Source: Bacteroidaceae bacterium
GTDB lineage: Bacteria; Bacteroidota; Bacteroidia; Bacteroidales; Bacteroidaceae
DNA length: 64,000 nt
Direction: 5' to 3'
Assembly (NCBI GenBank): GCA_017645305.1
Contig: JAGCPD010000054.1
Coordinates: 1-64,000 of the forward strand
The notes below the pieces were generated by a model. The model saw only the letters and a list, made by a program, of their open reading frames with translations. It did not search any database and was not told where the DNA came from. Below, piece by piece: positions 49,437 to 64,000 of this stretch (position 1 is its first letter; every line of letters begins with the position of its first letter). The position numbers were made by a program, and so were the translations under genes.

Positions 49437-51677
49437 ATGAAGCTATACAATTTGCAAACCGACTTTCAGGGAACCTCATGGAAGCGTGAAATTGACGTTC
49501 GTGACTTTATTCAGCACAACTATGAGCCGTACGATGGCGATGAATCTTTCCTGGAAGGCCCCAGCGAGAAGACAAAGAAACTTTGGGACAAACTGACGGA
49601 AATGTTCAAGGTGGAACGCGAAAAGGGCGTTTATGATGCCGAGACTGTTATTCCACAGAGCCTGGATGCCTACGGAGCCGGCTATATCGACAAGGATAAC
49701 GAGGTGATTGTGGGCCTGCAAACCGATGCACCGCTGAAACGCGGTATCTTCCCCCGTGGCGGCATCCGCATGGTAGAAGCCGCACTGAAGGCATACGGCT
49801 ATGAACTGGACCCTCTGACCAAGAAGATTTACACAAAATACCGTAAGACCCATAACGAGGGGGTCTTTGCTGCTTACAATGACGATATAAAGGCAGCCCG
49901 TCATGCCCACATCATTACCGGTCTGCCCGATGCATACGGACGCGGTCGTATCATTGGCGACTACCGTCGTATTGCCCTCTATGGTACAACGAACCTGATT
50001 GAAGAGAAAAAGCGTTTCCACAAGCGCATTGACATCAACGAGTTCACGGAGGAGATTGTACGCTGCCGCGAAGAGATTACCGACCAGATTAACGCGTTGA
50101 AGGAGTTTGAACGTATGTGTGCCTACTACGGCTTCGACGTTACCAAGCCTGCCACCAATGCCCGCGAGGCTATCCAGTGGACTTACTTCGGTTACCTGGG
50201 TGCCGTAAAGGATCAGGACGGTGCAGCCATGAGTTTCGGCCGTGTAAGCGCCTTCCTTGATATCTTTATCCAACGTGACCTGAAGAGGGGACTCATCACA
50301 GAGGCCGAAGCGCAGGAGATGATCGACCAGCTAGTGATGAAGCTACGCATCGTCCGCTTCCTGCGCACTCCCGAGTACAACGATCTCTTCAGCGGCGACC
50401 CCATCTGGGCTACCACCAGCGTTGGCGGCATGGGTGTTGACGGTCGCAACATGGTTACCAAGACCGACTTCCGCCTGCTGCATACACTTTACAACATGGG
50501 ACCCTCACCAGAGCCTAACTTGACCGTACTGTGGAGCCACCGCCTGCCTGAGGCTTGGAAGAAGTTCTGCGCCAAGGTATCGATGGACACCAGCGCCATC
50601 CAGTACGAGAACGATGACCTGATGCGTCCCGAACTCGGCGACGACTACGGCATTGCCTGCTGCGTAAGTCCCATGAAAATAGGCAAGCAGATGCAGTTCT
50701 TCGGTGCACGTGCCAACCTGGCAAAATGTATGCTGTACGCCATTAACGGCGGTCGCGACGAGATGACGGGCGAGCAGGTAGGCCCGCGTTTCAGTCCCAT
50801 CACAAGCGACTATCTCACCTACGACGAGTTCTGGCCCCGCTTCGATGCCATGATGTCTTGGCTGGCTAGAACGTATGTGAACGCACTGAAGATTATTCAC
50901 TACATGCATGACAAGTATGACTACGAAGCATTCGAGATGGCTCTGCATGACGGCGACGTTCAGCGTACCCGTGCCACCGGTATTGCCGGCATCTCTATTG
51001 TTACCGACTCTATCGCTGCCATGAAGAACTGCAAGGTTCGCATCATCCGCGATGAGACTGGGCTGGCAATTGACTTCAAGATTGAAGAGGGTGAGTACGT
51101 ACCTTTCGGAAACAACTACGAAGAAACAGACCAAATAGCCGTAATGCTGACAGAGAAGTTTATGGAGTATCTGCGTCAGCACCGTACCTACCGCGATGCC
51201 ATACCTACGCAGTCACTGCTGACCATTACCTCGAACGTGGTTTACGGACGCAATACCGGTGCTACGCCAGACGGACGCAAGAAAGGTGTTCCATTTGCCC
51301 CGGGTGCCAATCCCATGAACTCGCGTGACATGAAGGGAGCCGTTGCGGCATTGGCTTCTGTAGCCAAACTGCCCTTCCATCACAGCAAGGACGGTATCTC
51401 CTATACTTTCGCCATCAGCCCCAGTGCATTAGGCAAGGATCGCGAGACGCAGACGGAGAACCTGGTAAACCTAATGGACGGTTACTTTACCCCGGACGGC
51501 GGTCAGCATCTGAATGTAAACGTATTCGACCGTGAGCTATTGATGGATGCCATGGAGCACCCCGAGAAGTATCCCCAGCTTACCATCCGTGTAAGCGGTT
51601 ACGCCGTGAACTTTGTGAAACTGACGCGTGAACAACAGCTGGATGTACTGAGCCGTACAATCAACCACTGCTTGTGA
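49437..51677 (+). CDS. pflB: Formate C-acetyltransferase (pyruvate formate-lyase)
   Basis: The 746-residue cytoplasmic glycyl-radical enzyme shows the active-site Cys pair C408-C409 in GIACCVSPM and the radical site G721 in RVSGYAVNF near the C-terminus. It converts pyruvate and CoA to acetyl-CoA and formate in anaerobic fermentation. The start follows two tandem copies of one promoter, and the stop overlaps the GTG start of the activase. Length is normal. Confidence 0.96.
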   Translation: MKLYNLQTDFQGTSWKREIDVRDFIQHNYEPYDGDESFLEGPSEKTKKLWDKLTEMFKVEREKGVYDAETVIPQSLDAYGAGYIDKDNEVIVGLQTDAPLKRGIFPRGGIRMVEAALKAYGYELDPLTKKIYTKYRKTHNEGVFAAYNDDIKAARHAHIITGLPDAYGRGRIIGDYRRIALYGTTNLIEEKKRFHKRIDINEFTEEIVRCREEITDQINALKEFERMCAYYGFDVTKPATNAREAIQWTYFGYLGAVKDQDGAAMSFGRVSAFLDIFIQRDLKRGLITEAEAQEMIDQLVMKLRIVRFLRTPEYNDLFSGDPIWATTSVGGMGVDGRNMVTKTDFRLLHTLYNMGPSPEPNLTVLWSHRLPEAWKKFCAKVSMDTSAIQYENDDLMRPELGDDYGIACCVSPMKIGKQMQFFGARANLAKCMLYAINGGRDEMTGEQVGPRFSPITSDYLTYDEFWPRFDAMMSWLARTYVNALKIIHYMHDKYDYEAFEMALHDGDVQRTRATGIAGISIVTDSIAAMKNCKVRIIRDETGLAIDFKIEEGEYVPFGNNYEETDQIAVMLTEKFMEYLRQHRTYRDAIPTQSLLTITSNVVYGRNTGATPDGRKKGVPFAPGANPMNSRDMKGAVAALASVAKLPFHHSKDGISYTFAISPSALGKDRETQTENLVNLMDGYFTPDGGQHLNVNVFDRELLMDAMEHPEKYPQLTIRVSGYAVNFVKLTREQQLDVLSRTINHCL

Positions 51678-52423
51678 AAGGTAGGATAAATCAACTGGAA
51701 TCCTTCGGTACAGTAGATGGGCCGGGCATTAGGTTTGTGGTGTTCTTTCAGGGATGCCCGCTAAGGTGCCAGTTCTGTCATAATCCCGATACATGGGAAC
51801 CTACCCTTGACGGTTTTGACAATAAGGGAAAAGGGGCTGGTGAGTTTACACCGGAACAACTAATGGCCGAAGTGCTCCAGTACAAGAACTACATACGCAC
51901 AGGCGGTGTTACTGCCTCAGGCGGCGAACCTCTGATGCAACCGGAGTTCCTCAGGGCATTCTTCAAACTCTGTAAAGAGGAGGGCATTCATACATGCCTT
52001 GACACCTCTGGGGCCATCTACAACCAAAAAGCCCTGGACGTTCTGGAGTTTACAGATTTGGTGATGCTGGACATTAAGACGTTGGATGACACGCTGCACG
52101 AATCCTATACCGGTGCCACCAGAAAGAACAATCATCAGTGGATGGAACACCTGCAGGAAATAAAGAAACCTACGTGGATACGTCATGTGGTTGTTCCCAC
52201 AATAACAGACCGCGAAGAGCGGCTGCTGGCCATTGCAGACTATATAGCACGATACAGCTGCGTAGAAAGGCTGGAACTGCTGGGATATCATATTATGGGC
52301 AAAGCCAAATACAGAAAGATGGGTATTCCCTACCCTCTGGAAGGCATTCCGCCCCTGTCCCCCGAGAAACTGAATGAGATAAGGGAGTTCTTCCGTAAAA
52401 GACTGAAGATAAAAGTAATGTAG
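51674..52423 (+). CDS. pflA: Pyruvate formate-lyase activating enzyme
   Basis: The 249-residue radical-SAM enzyme starts at a GTG overlapping the pflB stop by four bases (GTGA), indicating tight translational coupling. The iron-sulfur site is C28-PLR-C32-QF-C35, followed by the SAM-binding [13 protein letters not shown]. It installs the glycyl radical on PflB. The C-terminal [20 protein letters not shown] is typical of PFL activases. Confidence 0.95.
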   Translation: MKGRINQLESFGTVDGPGIRFVVFFQGCPLRCQFCHNPDTWEPTLDGFDNKGKGAGEFTPEQLMAEVLQYKNYIRTGGVTASGGEPLMQPEFLRAFFKLCKEEGIHTCLDTSGAIYNQKALDVLEFTDLVMLDIKTLDDTLHESYTGATRKNNHQWMEHLQEIKKPTWIRHVVVPTITDREERLLAIADYIARYSCVERLELLGYHIMGKAKYRKMGIPYPLEGIPPLSPEKLNEIREFFRKRLKIKVM

Positions 52424-52425
52424 TC

Positions 52426-57484
<5,059 letters not shown>

Positions 57485-57549
57485 TCCCCCATTAGACTTC
57501 CTGTACAGAACGTTTAACACTCCTATAAAAAATAAAAAAAAACAATAAT

Positions 57550-58860
57550 ATGATACAGATAATATACGTTACAGATGCCGGCAGAGAAATTGCACAAAGA
57601 CTGCTGAAGGAGATTCCTGAATCGCACCTGTTGCCAGTAAAAGCATTTGCATCTAATATCTTCTCGCGAAACGAGGCACTGATTTTCATAGGTTCCATGG
57701 GTATCTGTGTACGTACAATAGCTCCTTTTGTTAAAAGTAAGAATTCCGCTCCTGCCGTTATCTGCGTGGACAACTCTGGCAACTATGTAGTCAGTGTATT
57801 GAGCGGACATATAGGAGGGGCTAACAAACTTACCCGCCGTGTTGCACGTATTCTGGGTTGTGAGCCTGTCATCACCACCGAGAGTGATAACGAAGGACTC
57901 TGGGGTCTGGACACGCTGGCACCACATTTTGGTTGGCAGGAAGAACACAGAGACGGCAGGATGAATCATATCATCTTCCATTTCGTAGGAAGAAAGACTA
58001 CCGTTCTGAAACTTGATATCCGAGGCGGAAGAGGCGTAGAATATCTGAAACGCACACGTCCGGCTCACGTTCAGCTATTTGATGCCGAGGTGCAACAGGA
58101 TCCCGAAAGTCTGCTGATTGCCGTCAGTCATTTCTGGAATCCTACCATACAGAAGTTCAGCAAATCGGTATTGTACCGCCCGCCCGTATTGCATTTGGGT
58201 ATCAGTTGTGCCCATGAATGCCCAGCTAGCGAGCTACCGCGTAAGATCCGCGAACTTCTGCATGAACACAATCTTTCCGAGAAAAGCATTGCCACCATCG
58301 ATACCATTCCGCAGAAAGCCGACGAGATGCTTGTAAAATCACTTCTTATGGCCTTCCCCTGGGCACAGCTTGTTGTTAAAGAGACAGAAGAGACAGTTAC
58401 CAGCGTTAGTGAGGCCTGTGCCATAACGCATGGTCCCCTGCTTATGGAGGAACAGGAGTTAGACGGTGTATGCAGTGTGGCTGTTTCCATCTCACGTGAA
58501 GCACAGTTAGGCGGACACGTAGAATTTGTTGGTACAGGATCTGACGATCCCGATCTGGTTACTGTTCGTGGCATGCGGTTCCTGCAGCAGGCCGACCTTA
58601 TCCTCTACCCCTCCAATGCCGTCTCTGAACGACTAACACATTATGCCAAGAAAGGCTGTACGGTACGTTCGTCCGACAATCAGAAACCCGAAGAGCGTCT
58701 TCAGCTCATACAGGAATACTACAAGAAAGGTCTGCAGATAGTCCGCCTGCTTGATGGTGACCCTATCCTCAACCCCACATTTGAACAGGAAAAGCAACTG
58801 CTCGAAGACGCAGACATGCGTTATCACATCACTCCAGGAATCACCCCCGCTAACCGCTAG
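57550..58860 (+). CDS. cbiG: CbiG-CobM fusion truncated in the CobM part
   Basis: Residues 1 to about 320 are CbiG (cobalt-precorrin-5A hydrolase): FIGSMGICVRTIAPF, VSVLSGHIGGANKLTRRVA, ITTESDNEGLWGLD and LHLGISCAHECPASEL. From residue 322 a CobM/CbiF-type methyltransferase starts (VEFVGTGSDDPDLVTVRGMR, ADLILYPSNAVSERLTHYAK, IVRLLDGDP), but ends after HITPGITPANR, about 115 of roughly 250 residues. The second half of the SAM methyltransferase is therefore missing, and methylation at C11 should be lost. The last 15 bases are an inverted GGTTAGC-type repeat that supplies the stop. The CbiG half looks intact. No other cobalamin gene is in the window. Confidence 0.8.
   Translation: MIQIIYVTDAGREIAQRLLKEIPESHLLPVKAFASNIFSRNEALIFIGSMGICVRTIAPFVKSKNSAPAVICVDNSGNYVVSVLSGHIGGANKLTRRVARILGCEPVITTESDNEGLWGLDTLAPHFGWQEEHRDGRMNHIIFHFVGRKTTVLKLDIRGGRGVEYLKRTRPAHVQLFDAEVQQDPESLLIAVSHFWNPTIQKFSKSVLYRPPVLHLGISCAHECPASELPRKIRELLHEHNLSEKSIATIDTIPQKADEMLVKSLLMAFPWAQLVVKETEETVTSVSEACAITHGPLLMEEQELDGVCSVAVSISREAQLGGHVEFVGTGSDDPDLVTVRGMRFLQQADLILYPSNAVSERLTHYAKKGCTVRSSDNQKPEERLQLIQEYYKKGLQIVRLLDGDPILNPTFEQEKQLLEDADMRYHITPGITPANR
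58844..58858 (-). repeat. Inverted GGTTAGC-type repeat at the end of the truncated cobM
   Basis: The plus strand reads CCCGCTAACCGCTAG, the reverse complement of CTAGCGGTTAGCGGG. The final CGC TAG of the frame comes from it. Confidence 0.7.
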
Positions 58861-58867
58861 CCCACAA

Positions 58868-59155
58868 ATGTACTTCCAAGGAATTATCATAGCAATAGCC
58901 ACCTTTCTTATAATAGGCGTGTTCCACCCCATAGTCATTAAAACAGAATATTACTGGGGTGTGCGTTGCTGGCCGCTTTTCGCAATAGTTGGTATCGTTT
59001 TGCTTGTCGCTTCGCTCTTCGTCTCCTCTACCCTCTATGCCGCCATCATGGGCGTAACAGGCTGTTCCTCTCTGTGGAGCATTTTGGAACTCTTTCAGCA
59101 ACGCGAACGTGTCCGCAAGGGATGGTTCCCGAAGAATCCAAGAAGGACATCTTAA
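58868..59155 (+). CDS. DUF4491 membrane protein, 95 residues
   Basis: ATG 58868 lies 7 bases after the cbiG-cobM stop. The sequence has three transmembrane helices: FQGIIIAIATFLIIGVFHPI, CWPLFAIVGIVLLVASLFVS, and AAIMGVTGCSSLWSILELF. The conserved HPIVIKTEYYWG and the C-terminal RVRKGWFPKNPRR mark the DUF4491 family of Bacteroidales. Function unknown. It is 31 bases upstream of the GH3 start. Confidence 0.82.
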   Translation: MYFQGIIIAIATFLIIGVFHPIVIKTEYYWGVRCWPLFAIVGIVLLVASLFVSSTLYAAIMGVTGCSSLWSILELFQQRERVRKGWFPKNPRRTS

Positions 59156-59186
59156 ACAACAAGAAAATTTAACTAATCATAAAAAC

Positions 59187-61808
59187 ATGAGACAACTTCT
59201 TCTTTCTGTTTTGGCATTTTATCTGATTACCCCCAATGCACAAGCTCAGCAGAATCCCTATCAAAACCCCAATCTATCAGCTTATGAGCGTGCTGTTGAT
59301 TTGTGTACCCGACTGACGCTTGAAGAAAAAGCACAGCTGATGCTTGACGAGAGTCCTGCCATTCCTCGTCTGGGAATTAAAAAATTCTTCTGGTGGAGTG
59401 AGGCGCTACATGGTGCAGCCAATATGGGCAATGTTACGGTGTTCCCAGAGCCGGTAGCCCTGGCTGCTTCGTTTAACCCGGAAATGGTTTACAAATGTTT
59501 CGACGTTGCTTCTACCGAGTTCCGAGCCCAGTACAATCACCGTATGCATGATATGAAAGGAGAAGACGAGAAATTCCATAGCCTTTCTGTCTGGACACCT
59601 AACGTAAACATCTTCCGTGACCCAAGATGGGGGCGCGGCCAGGAAACATATGGCGAAGACCCGTATCTGACCAGTGTCATGGGTACGCAAGTTGTTCATG
59701 GCCTCCAAGGTCCTGAGTCTTCCAAGTATCGCAAGCTATGGGCTTGTGCTAAGCATTATGCTGTGCATAGCGGTCCTGAATATACCCGTCATTCTGCCAA
59801 TCTAAATGATGTGTCGCCACGTGATATGTGGGAGACTTATTTGCCAGCCTTTAAAACGCTGGTTCAGGATGCCAAGGTTCGTGAGGTGATGTGTGCATAT
59901 CAGCGCTTGGATGATGACCCTTGTTGCGGTTCACAGCGTCTTTTGCAGACAATCCTGCGCGACGAGTGGGGATTTCAATATCTGGTTGTTAGCGACTGCG
60001 GTGCTGTAAGCGATTTCTATACCAGCCATAAATCATCGTCCGATGCTGTTCATGGCTCAGCAAAGGCTGTACTGGCTGGTACGGATGTGGAATGCGGCTA
60101 TGGCTATGCCTACAAAAGCATTCCTGAAGCAGTAAAACGCGGTTTCATTACCGAGGCTGAGGTTGATAAGCACATCGTTCGATTGTTGGAAGGGCGTTTT
60201 GACTTGGGGGAGATGGACGACCCGTCTCTCGTTGAATGGTCAAAGATTCCATATTCCGCAATGTCAACCAAGGAATCTGCTAATCTTTCGTTGGATATGG
60301 CACGCCAGACGATTGTTCTTTTGCAAAACAAAAATAATGTGTTACCCTTAAAGAAGGGTGAACGCCTTGCAGTTATCGGTCCTAATGCCGACAATGCTCC
60401 CATGATGTGGGGTAACTACAATGGTATGCCCAACCACACGATTACCATACTGGATGGCATTAAAGCCAAACAAAAGAAACTGTTCTACACTCCTGCATGC
60501 GATTTAACTTATGACAAGGTGATGGACTGCCTGATGGCCTCGATGTGTTCGTTCGAAGGCAAGAAAGGCTTAAAGGGAACTTTTTGGAATAACCGAAAAA
60601 TGGATGGCCAGCCCGTTACCACAGAATTCTACACTACGCCGCTTGCTGTTACAACGGCAGGAATGCACAACTTTGCTCCAGGAGTTCAGTTAGAGGATTT
60701 CTCGGCTAAGTATGAGACCACCTTCAAACCTAAAGAAGCTGGTGAATACGTTGTTAATGTAGAAGGCTGTGGCCACTTTGAACTATATATTGACGGTGAG
60801 CAGAAATTCCGTCACCACACTTGGCGTACCACACCCAACAGAGTCGCAATTCAGGCAGAGGCTGGCAAGAATTACAACATAGAGGTACGCTTCTCACATA
60901 TCCAAACTTACAATGCTAATCTAAAGATTAATGTAGCTAAGGAATTACCTATTGATTATCAGCAGATTATCAATCAGCTAAAAGGTATCGACAAAGTAGT
61001 TTTCGTTGGTGGTATATCTCCTGCCCTTGAAGGTGAGGAGATGCCTGTTGATATTGATGGTTTCAAGGGCGGCGACCGTACACACATTGAACTTCCTGCC
61101 GTTCAGCGTAACTTCCTTAAGGCACTGAAAGAAGCCGAAAAGACTGTAATCTTTGTCAATTGTTCCGGCTCGTGTATTGCATTGCAACCTGAAACGGAAA
61201 CCTGCGATGCTATTGTTCAGGTTTGGTATCCTGGACAGGAAGGTGGAACTGCTGTTGCTGATGTGCTGTTTGGTGACGTGAATCCCAGCGGCAAACTGCC
61301 TGTTACGTTCTACAAGAACAGCAGTCAGTTGCCCGACTATGAGGACTATTCCATGAAGGGACGCACCTATCGATACTTCAATGATGCCCTCTTCCCCTTC
61401 GGCTACGGACTAAGCTACACATCATTTAAGATAGACAATGTTTCAGCAAACAATGTTCAATCTTTAACGTCGAAGGAAATGCGACCGACCAGCGAGAACC
61501 AAGTGGTAATGTTCAATGTTCAATGTCATGTTACCAACATCGGCAAACGTGACGGAACAGAAACACTACAACTTTATATCCGCAACCTGCAAGACCCTGA
61601 CGGACCGCTAAAGAGTCTCAGGGCTTTCCAGCGTGTAAGCGTAAAGACAGGAAAGACTGTTACGGCTGAGTTGAAACTCACCAACAAAAGCTTTGAGTTC
61701 TGGGATCCAGAGACAAACACCATGCGTGTAAAGCCTGGCAAATATGAAATACTTGTAGGAACCAGTTCGCAGGATAAAGACCTGAAGAAACTGAATGTTA
61801 TCATATAA
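59187..61808 (+). CDS. Exported GH3 enzyme with PA14 insertion (beta-xylosidase/beta-glucosidase type)
   Basis: ATG 59187 gives a signal peptide ending AQAQ; a longer frame from 59109 overlaps DUF4491 and is not used. The protein has 873 residues. GH3 N-domain: EALHGAANMGNVTVFPEPVA, RDPRWGRGQETYGEDPYL, K189-H190, and the nucleophile D270 in VVSDCGAVSDF. A PA14 domain (about 440-600, KGTFWNNRKMDGQPV) is inserted in the C-terminal alpha/beta domain, followed by the fibronectin-III-like end (GRTYRYFNDALFPFGYGLSY). The build matches Prevotella xylosidases of the Xyl3A type. Residues near 785-790 (MFNVQCHV) are encoded by an ATGTTCAATG repeat. It is next to GH43 genes, consistent with xylan or arabinoxylan breakdown. 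Confidence 0.9.
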   Translation: MRQLLLSVLAFYLITPNAQAQQNPYQNPNLSAYERAVDLCTRLTLEEKAQLMLDESPAIPRLGIKKFFWWSEALHGAANMGNVTVFPEPVALAASFNPEMVYKCFDVASTEFRAQYNHRMHDMKGEDEKFHSLSVWTPNVNIFRDPRWGRGQETYGEDPYLTSVMGTQVVHGLQGPESSKYRKLWACAKHYAVHSGPEYTRHSANLNDVSPRDMWETYLPAFKTLVQDAKVREVMCAYQRLDDDPCCGSQRLLQTILRDEWGFQYLVVSDCGAVSDFYTSHKSSSDAVHGSAKAVLAGTDVECGYGYAYKSIPEAVKRGFITEAEVDKHIVRLLEGRFDLGEMDDPSLVEWSKIPYSAMSTKESANLSLDMARQTIVLLQNKNNVLPLKKGERLAVIGPNADNAPMMWGNYNGMPNHTITILDGIKAKQKKLFYTPACDLTYDKVMDCLMASMCSFEGKKGLKGTFWNNRKMDGQPVTTEFYTTPLAVTTAGMHNFAPGVQLEDFSAKYETTFKPKEAGEYVVNVEGCGHFELYIDGEQKFRHHTWRTTPNRVAIQAEAGKNYNIEVRFSHIQTYNANLKINVAKELPIDYQQIINQLKGIDKVVFVGGISPALEGEEMPVDIDGFKGGDRTHIELPAVQRNFLKALKEAEKTVIFVNCSGSCIALQPETETCDAIVQVWYPGQEGGTAVADVLFGDVNPSGKLPVTFYKNSSQLPDYEDYSMKGRTYRYFNDALFPFGYGLSYTSFKIDNVSANNVQSLTSKEMRPTSENQVVMFNVQCHVTNIGKRDGTETLQLYIRNLQDPDGPLKSLRAFQRVSVKTGKTVTAELKLTNKSFEFWDPETNTMRVKPGKYEILVGTSSQDKDLKKLNVII

Positions 61809-61820
61809 ACAGGATTGACC

Positions 61821-63776
61821 ATGAGACTACAGACAGCATTGGTCGTATTTGCCATAGCCATGACGGCTGTTGCACAAAACCCGATAATTCATGACCAATT
61901 TACGGCCGACCCAACTGCTCGTGTGTTTAATAATAAGTTATATCTTTTCCCTTCACACGACATACCGGCTCCAGAAGGACAGCGTCAGGACTGGTTCTGT
62001 ATGGCAGACTACCACGTCTTTTCGTCTGAGAACCTGACGGAATGGACGGATCATGGTGTTATTGTATCGCAGGAGAACGTACCTTGGGGAAAGCCTGACG
62101 GCTATTCAATGTGGGCACCGGACTGCGTTTACAAAAACGGCAGATATTTCTTTTATTTTCCGAATGTGCCACGTGAAGGAAAGGGCTTTGCTATAGGTGT
62201 GGCAATTGCCGGCCAACCGGAAGGGCCTTATACATTGGAAAAAGAATCCATAAAAGGAGTTGGCGGTATTGATCCGTGCGTCCTTATAGATGACGATGGC
62301 TCTGCCTACCTCTATTGGAGCGGCATGGGCATTCGTGGCGGCCAGTTGAAAGACAATATGACGGAATTGGCTAACGGCAGCCAGATGATGGAAGGCTTGC
62401 CTGAAGGCTTCAAGGAAGGACCGTTTGCCTTTAAGCGCGACGGCCGGTATTATCTTACTTTTCCTTGGGTGCGTAAAGAGAAGGGAACAGAAACACTGGC
62501 ATATGCCATGAGCGATTCCCCAATGGGACCTTGGCAGTTTAAAGGTCTCATTATGGCTGAGCACGACAACAAATGCTGGACCAACCACCATAGTCTGGTG
62601 GAATTCCAAGGACAATGGTACTTGTTCTATCACCGCAACTACTATTCACCTCAGATGGATAAGCGTCGCTCTGCATGTATAGAAAAGGTCTCGTTCAATG
62701 CAGACGGCACCATTCAAGAGGTAAAACAAACGCTACGCGGAGTTGGCATAACATTAGCAACAGGCAGGATAGAACCTGACAGATACAGTTCGGTTAGCAA
62801 TGGCGTCAGCATTGACTTCAATGACACAACAGCCACTTTTGACGGATGGCATGTCATACTTCCCCAGAAAGGAAGTTGGGTAAAATACAACGACGTGGAC
62901 TTCCGCAACATTTCTGACGGCTATGTTGTTGTTAAAGTCAAAGCAAACGCCAACACCAGCTTCACCATTAGGGATAAATCAGAGAAAGGAAGCGTGATTG
63001 CTAAGCTAACGATAACCGTTGAAGGTGAAACAGGACCGTTCCGTCGGGATATGAAGGGACAATGGATGACACTTACGGTACCTGTTGACTTTGTACCAAA
63101 GGGTATAACAAATCTGTGTATTGTATGCGAAGAGGCAGAAATGTGCATCGACTGGCTGCAATTCAAGAACCGTACAACATACATGAAGCCAGCCACAGAA
63201 GTTAGTGCAAAGCCCGATGAGGAAGGGTTTATACGCAGATGGATGCTCTTAGAACCCATTAAGCAAGATATCCGTTCAAACGTCATCTTCACAAATACTT
63301 GGTTGCGCCAGGCTTTTGCCAAACAGTATTTTGATGGCCAGATGACCATTTTGCCTAAAGATGGGCAAAAGGTGAAAGCAGGAAATCAGAAATTGGCATG
63401 GCATCTGTTGGATAGCGAAACATACAACGTGCGGCTTTTCCGCTTTGCAGAGAAATGGGGACAGCAGACATACGGCTCGCTCTTCTGGGCGGTTACAGTT
63501 ATTGACTGTCCAGAGGAAATACAGAATGTACGACTGGCTGCAGGCAGCAACGGAGCCTCTATGTGGTGGCTTAACGGCGAAGAAGTTTTGCTGTTAGAAG
63601 GCGACCGTCGCATGGTTCAGGATGACGGTATGTCCAAAAGGCTTACATTGAAGAAAGGACGTAACGTCTTAAGAGGTGCTGTCATCAACGGCCCAGGTCT
63701 GAGTGATATGTGCGTCCGTTTCATCAACGAGAAGGGCATCCCAGTGACAAGTTATTCATTAGACATTACGCGTTAG
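61821..63776 (+). CDS. Exported GH43 enzyme with C-terminal galactose-binding-like modules
   Basis: ATG 61821 gives a signal peptide ending AVAQ (651 residues). The five-bladed propeller has the general base D30 in TADPTARV, the pKa modulator D151 in GGIDPCV and the acid E199 in FKEGPFAF, plus MWAPDCVYKNGRYFFYFP. After about residue 310 come a CBM6-like domain (SIDFNDTTATFDGWHVI ... CIDWLQF) and a second sandwich (about 460-650, NVRLAAGSNGASMWWLNGEE). GH43 enzymes act on arabinose or xylose linkages; which one is not decidable. The stop TAG lies in ACGCGTTAGACC, part of a GCGTTAGAC-type repeat. It follows the GH3 gene by 12 bases. Confidence 0.88.
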   Translation: MRLQTALVVFAIAMTAVAQNPIIHDQFTADPTARVFNNKLYLFPSHDIPAPEGQRQDWFCMADYHVFSSENLTEWTDHGVIVSQENVPWGKPDGYSMWAPDCVYKNGRYFFYFPNVPREGKGFAIGVAIAGQPEGPYTLEKESIKGVGGIDPCVLIDDDGSAYLYWSGMGIRGGQLKDNMTELANGSQMMEGLPEGFKEGPFAFKRDGRYYLTFPWVRKEKGTETLAYAMSDSPMGPWQFKGLIMAEHDNKCWTNHHSLVEFQGQWYLFYHRNYYSPQMDKRRSACIEKVSFNADGTIQEVKQTLRGVGITLATGRIEPDRYSSVSNGVSIDFNDTTATFDGWHVILPQKGSWVKYNDVDFRNISDGYVVVKVKANANTSFTIRDKSEKGSVIAKLTITVEGETGPFRRDMKGQWMTLTVPVDFVPKGITNLCIVCEEAEMCIDWLQFKNRTTYMKPATEVSAKPDEEGFIRRWMLLEPIKQDIRSNVIFTNTWLRQAFAKQYFDGQMTILPKDGQKVKAGNQKLAWHLLDSETYNVRLFRFAEKWGQQTYGSLFWAVTVIDCPEEIQNVRLAAGSNGASMWWLNGEEVLLLEGDRRMVQDDGMSKRLTLKKGRNVLRGAVINGPGLSDMCVRFINEKGIPVTSYSLDITR

Positions 63777-63789
63777 ACCTTAGACTTTA
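63768..63789. repeat. Short GCGTTAGACCTTAGACTTTA tract at the GH43 stop codon
   Basis: The words match the TTAGGCGTTAGACTTTAG part of the clusters at 2058 and 8201. It spans the GH43 stop and the 18-base gap to the next gene. Confidence 0.65.
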
Positions 63790-63794
63790 ACATT

Positions 63795-64000
63795 ATGAAA
63801 AAGATAATATCAACCTTATCGCTTATCATTTTTCATTTCTCACTTTGCATGGCTCAAGTTGGTGCGCCTTACATTCACGACCCATCAACTATTGCAGAAT
63901 GCGACGGTAAGTATTACACATTTGGGACTGGCGGAGGTGGACTTATTAGCGAAGACGGATGGTCGTGGCACGGTGGAGCAGAACGGCCAGGAGGCGGTGC
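63795..64000 (+). CDS. GH43-like exported enzyme, N-terminal part only (runs off the right edge)
   Basis: ATG 63795 opens MKKIISTLSLIIFHFSLCMA (signal peptide), then QVGAPYIHDPSTIAECDGKY and YTFGTGGGGLISEDGWSWHG. The HDPS with a following D-G-K-Y-Y-x-F is the first blade of a GH43-type propeller, with the catalytic base in HDP. The start resembles arabinan endo-1,5-alpha-L-arabinosidases more than the preceding GH43, but only 68 residues are visible. It continues the GH3-GH43 operon. Confidence 0.72.
   Translation, partial: MKKIISTLSLIIFHFSLCMAQVGAPYIHDPSTIAECDGKYYTFGTGGGGLISEDGWSWHGGAERPGGG

Noticed and set aside
49258..49440. Sixty-codon plus-strand frame before pflB
   Set aside because: It is a translation of the duplicated promoter block; the repeated LYCARLFVTL arises from DNA repeats.

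Overview
The window looks like chromosome from a Prevotella-type gut or rumen Bacteroidales. Three things point there: (1) nearly every readable promoter fits the Bacteroidetes sigma pattern, TTTG or TTG, then 19-20 bases, then TAnnTTTG; (2) many large exported proteins end in a T9SS-like tail of the form (I/V)Y-(N/D)-L-(A/S)-G-(Q/R)-x-V ... GIYI-x-(N)GKK; (3) family content (HU-HIG DNA-binding protein, smalltalk-like peptide, histone H1-like peptide, DUF4491, DUF5678, LolA-like, SstT, PflB/PflA, reverse rubrerythrin). No rRNA, tRNA, CRISPR array, transposase or SusC/SusD pair was seen.

Layout. 1-2229: minus-strand end of a secreted protein, then a small HTH-like gene coupled to a membrane TPR/HTH regulator. 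2336-4126: an HU-HIG / P5-like / smalltalk cassette. 4187-8206: sstT, an HI0933-type flavoprotein, a LolA-like protein and menA on the plus strand. 8479-9176: reverse rubrerythrin. 9281-27542: a long minus-strand block of exported proteins, namely a 50-residue peptide, LamG/discoidin and Ig-like/LamG proteins, an endonuclease/exonuclease/phosphatase with tandem domains, an SGNH esterase, a GH2 enzyme, a WYL-type regulator and a GH78-like protein lacking most of its catalytic barrel. 27606-28935: Fur-family regulator, histone H1-like peptide, BlaI-type repressor. 28997-38096: a six-hairpin-like enzyme, a Lys/Glu-rich secreted protein, a two-gene secreted unit and a DUF4965/DUF1793-type enzyme. 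38097-39852: gene-poor, repeat-rich DNA with one gene remnant and two small genes. 39853-48456: a CotH-kinase mosaic and a four-fold discoidin protein. 48466-64000: plus-strand run of trmN6, pflB, pflA, msrC, a GH2 beta-galactosidase, a truncated cbiG-cobM fusion, DUF4491, GH3, GH43 and the start of a second GH43.

How the genes fit together. The window mixes anaerobic energy metabolism (pyruvate formate-lyase, menaquinone synthesis), peroxide and methionine-sulfoxide repair, and a large exported glycan-degrading and glycan-binding set. GH3 plus two GH43 at the right end suggest arabinoxylan or arabinan side chains; two GH2, an SGNH hydrolase and a GH78 relative suggest decorated plant polysaccharides.

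The most unusual signal is not a classical system. Several families of short repeats occur both between genes and inside coding sequence. They form the linkers of T9SS tails, part of a signal peptide, inserts in small cassette proteins, and the stop codon of menA. One copy sits exactly where a CbiG-CobM fusion is cut short. Others are a duplicated pfl promoter and a 44-bp element with about 22-bp phasing. All functional calls are by eye from sequence; no database search was run.
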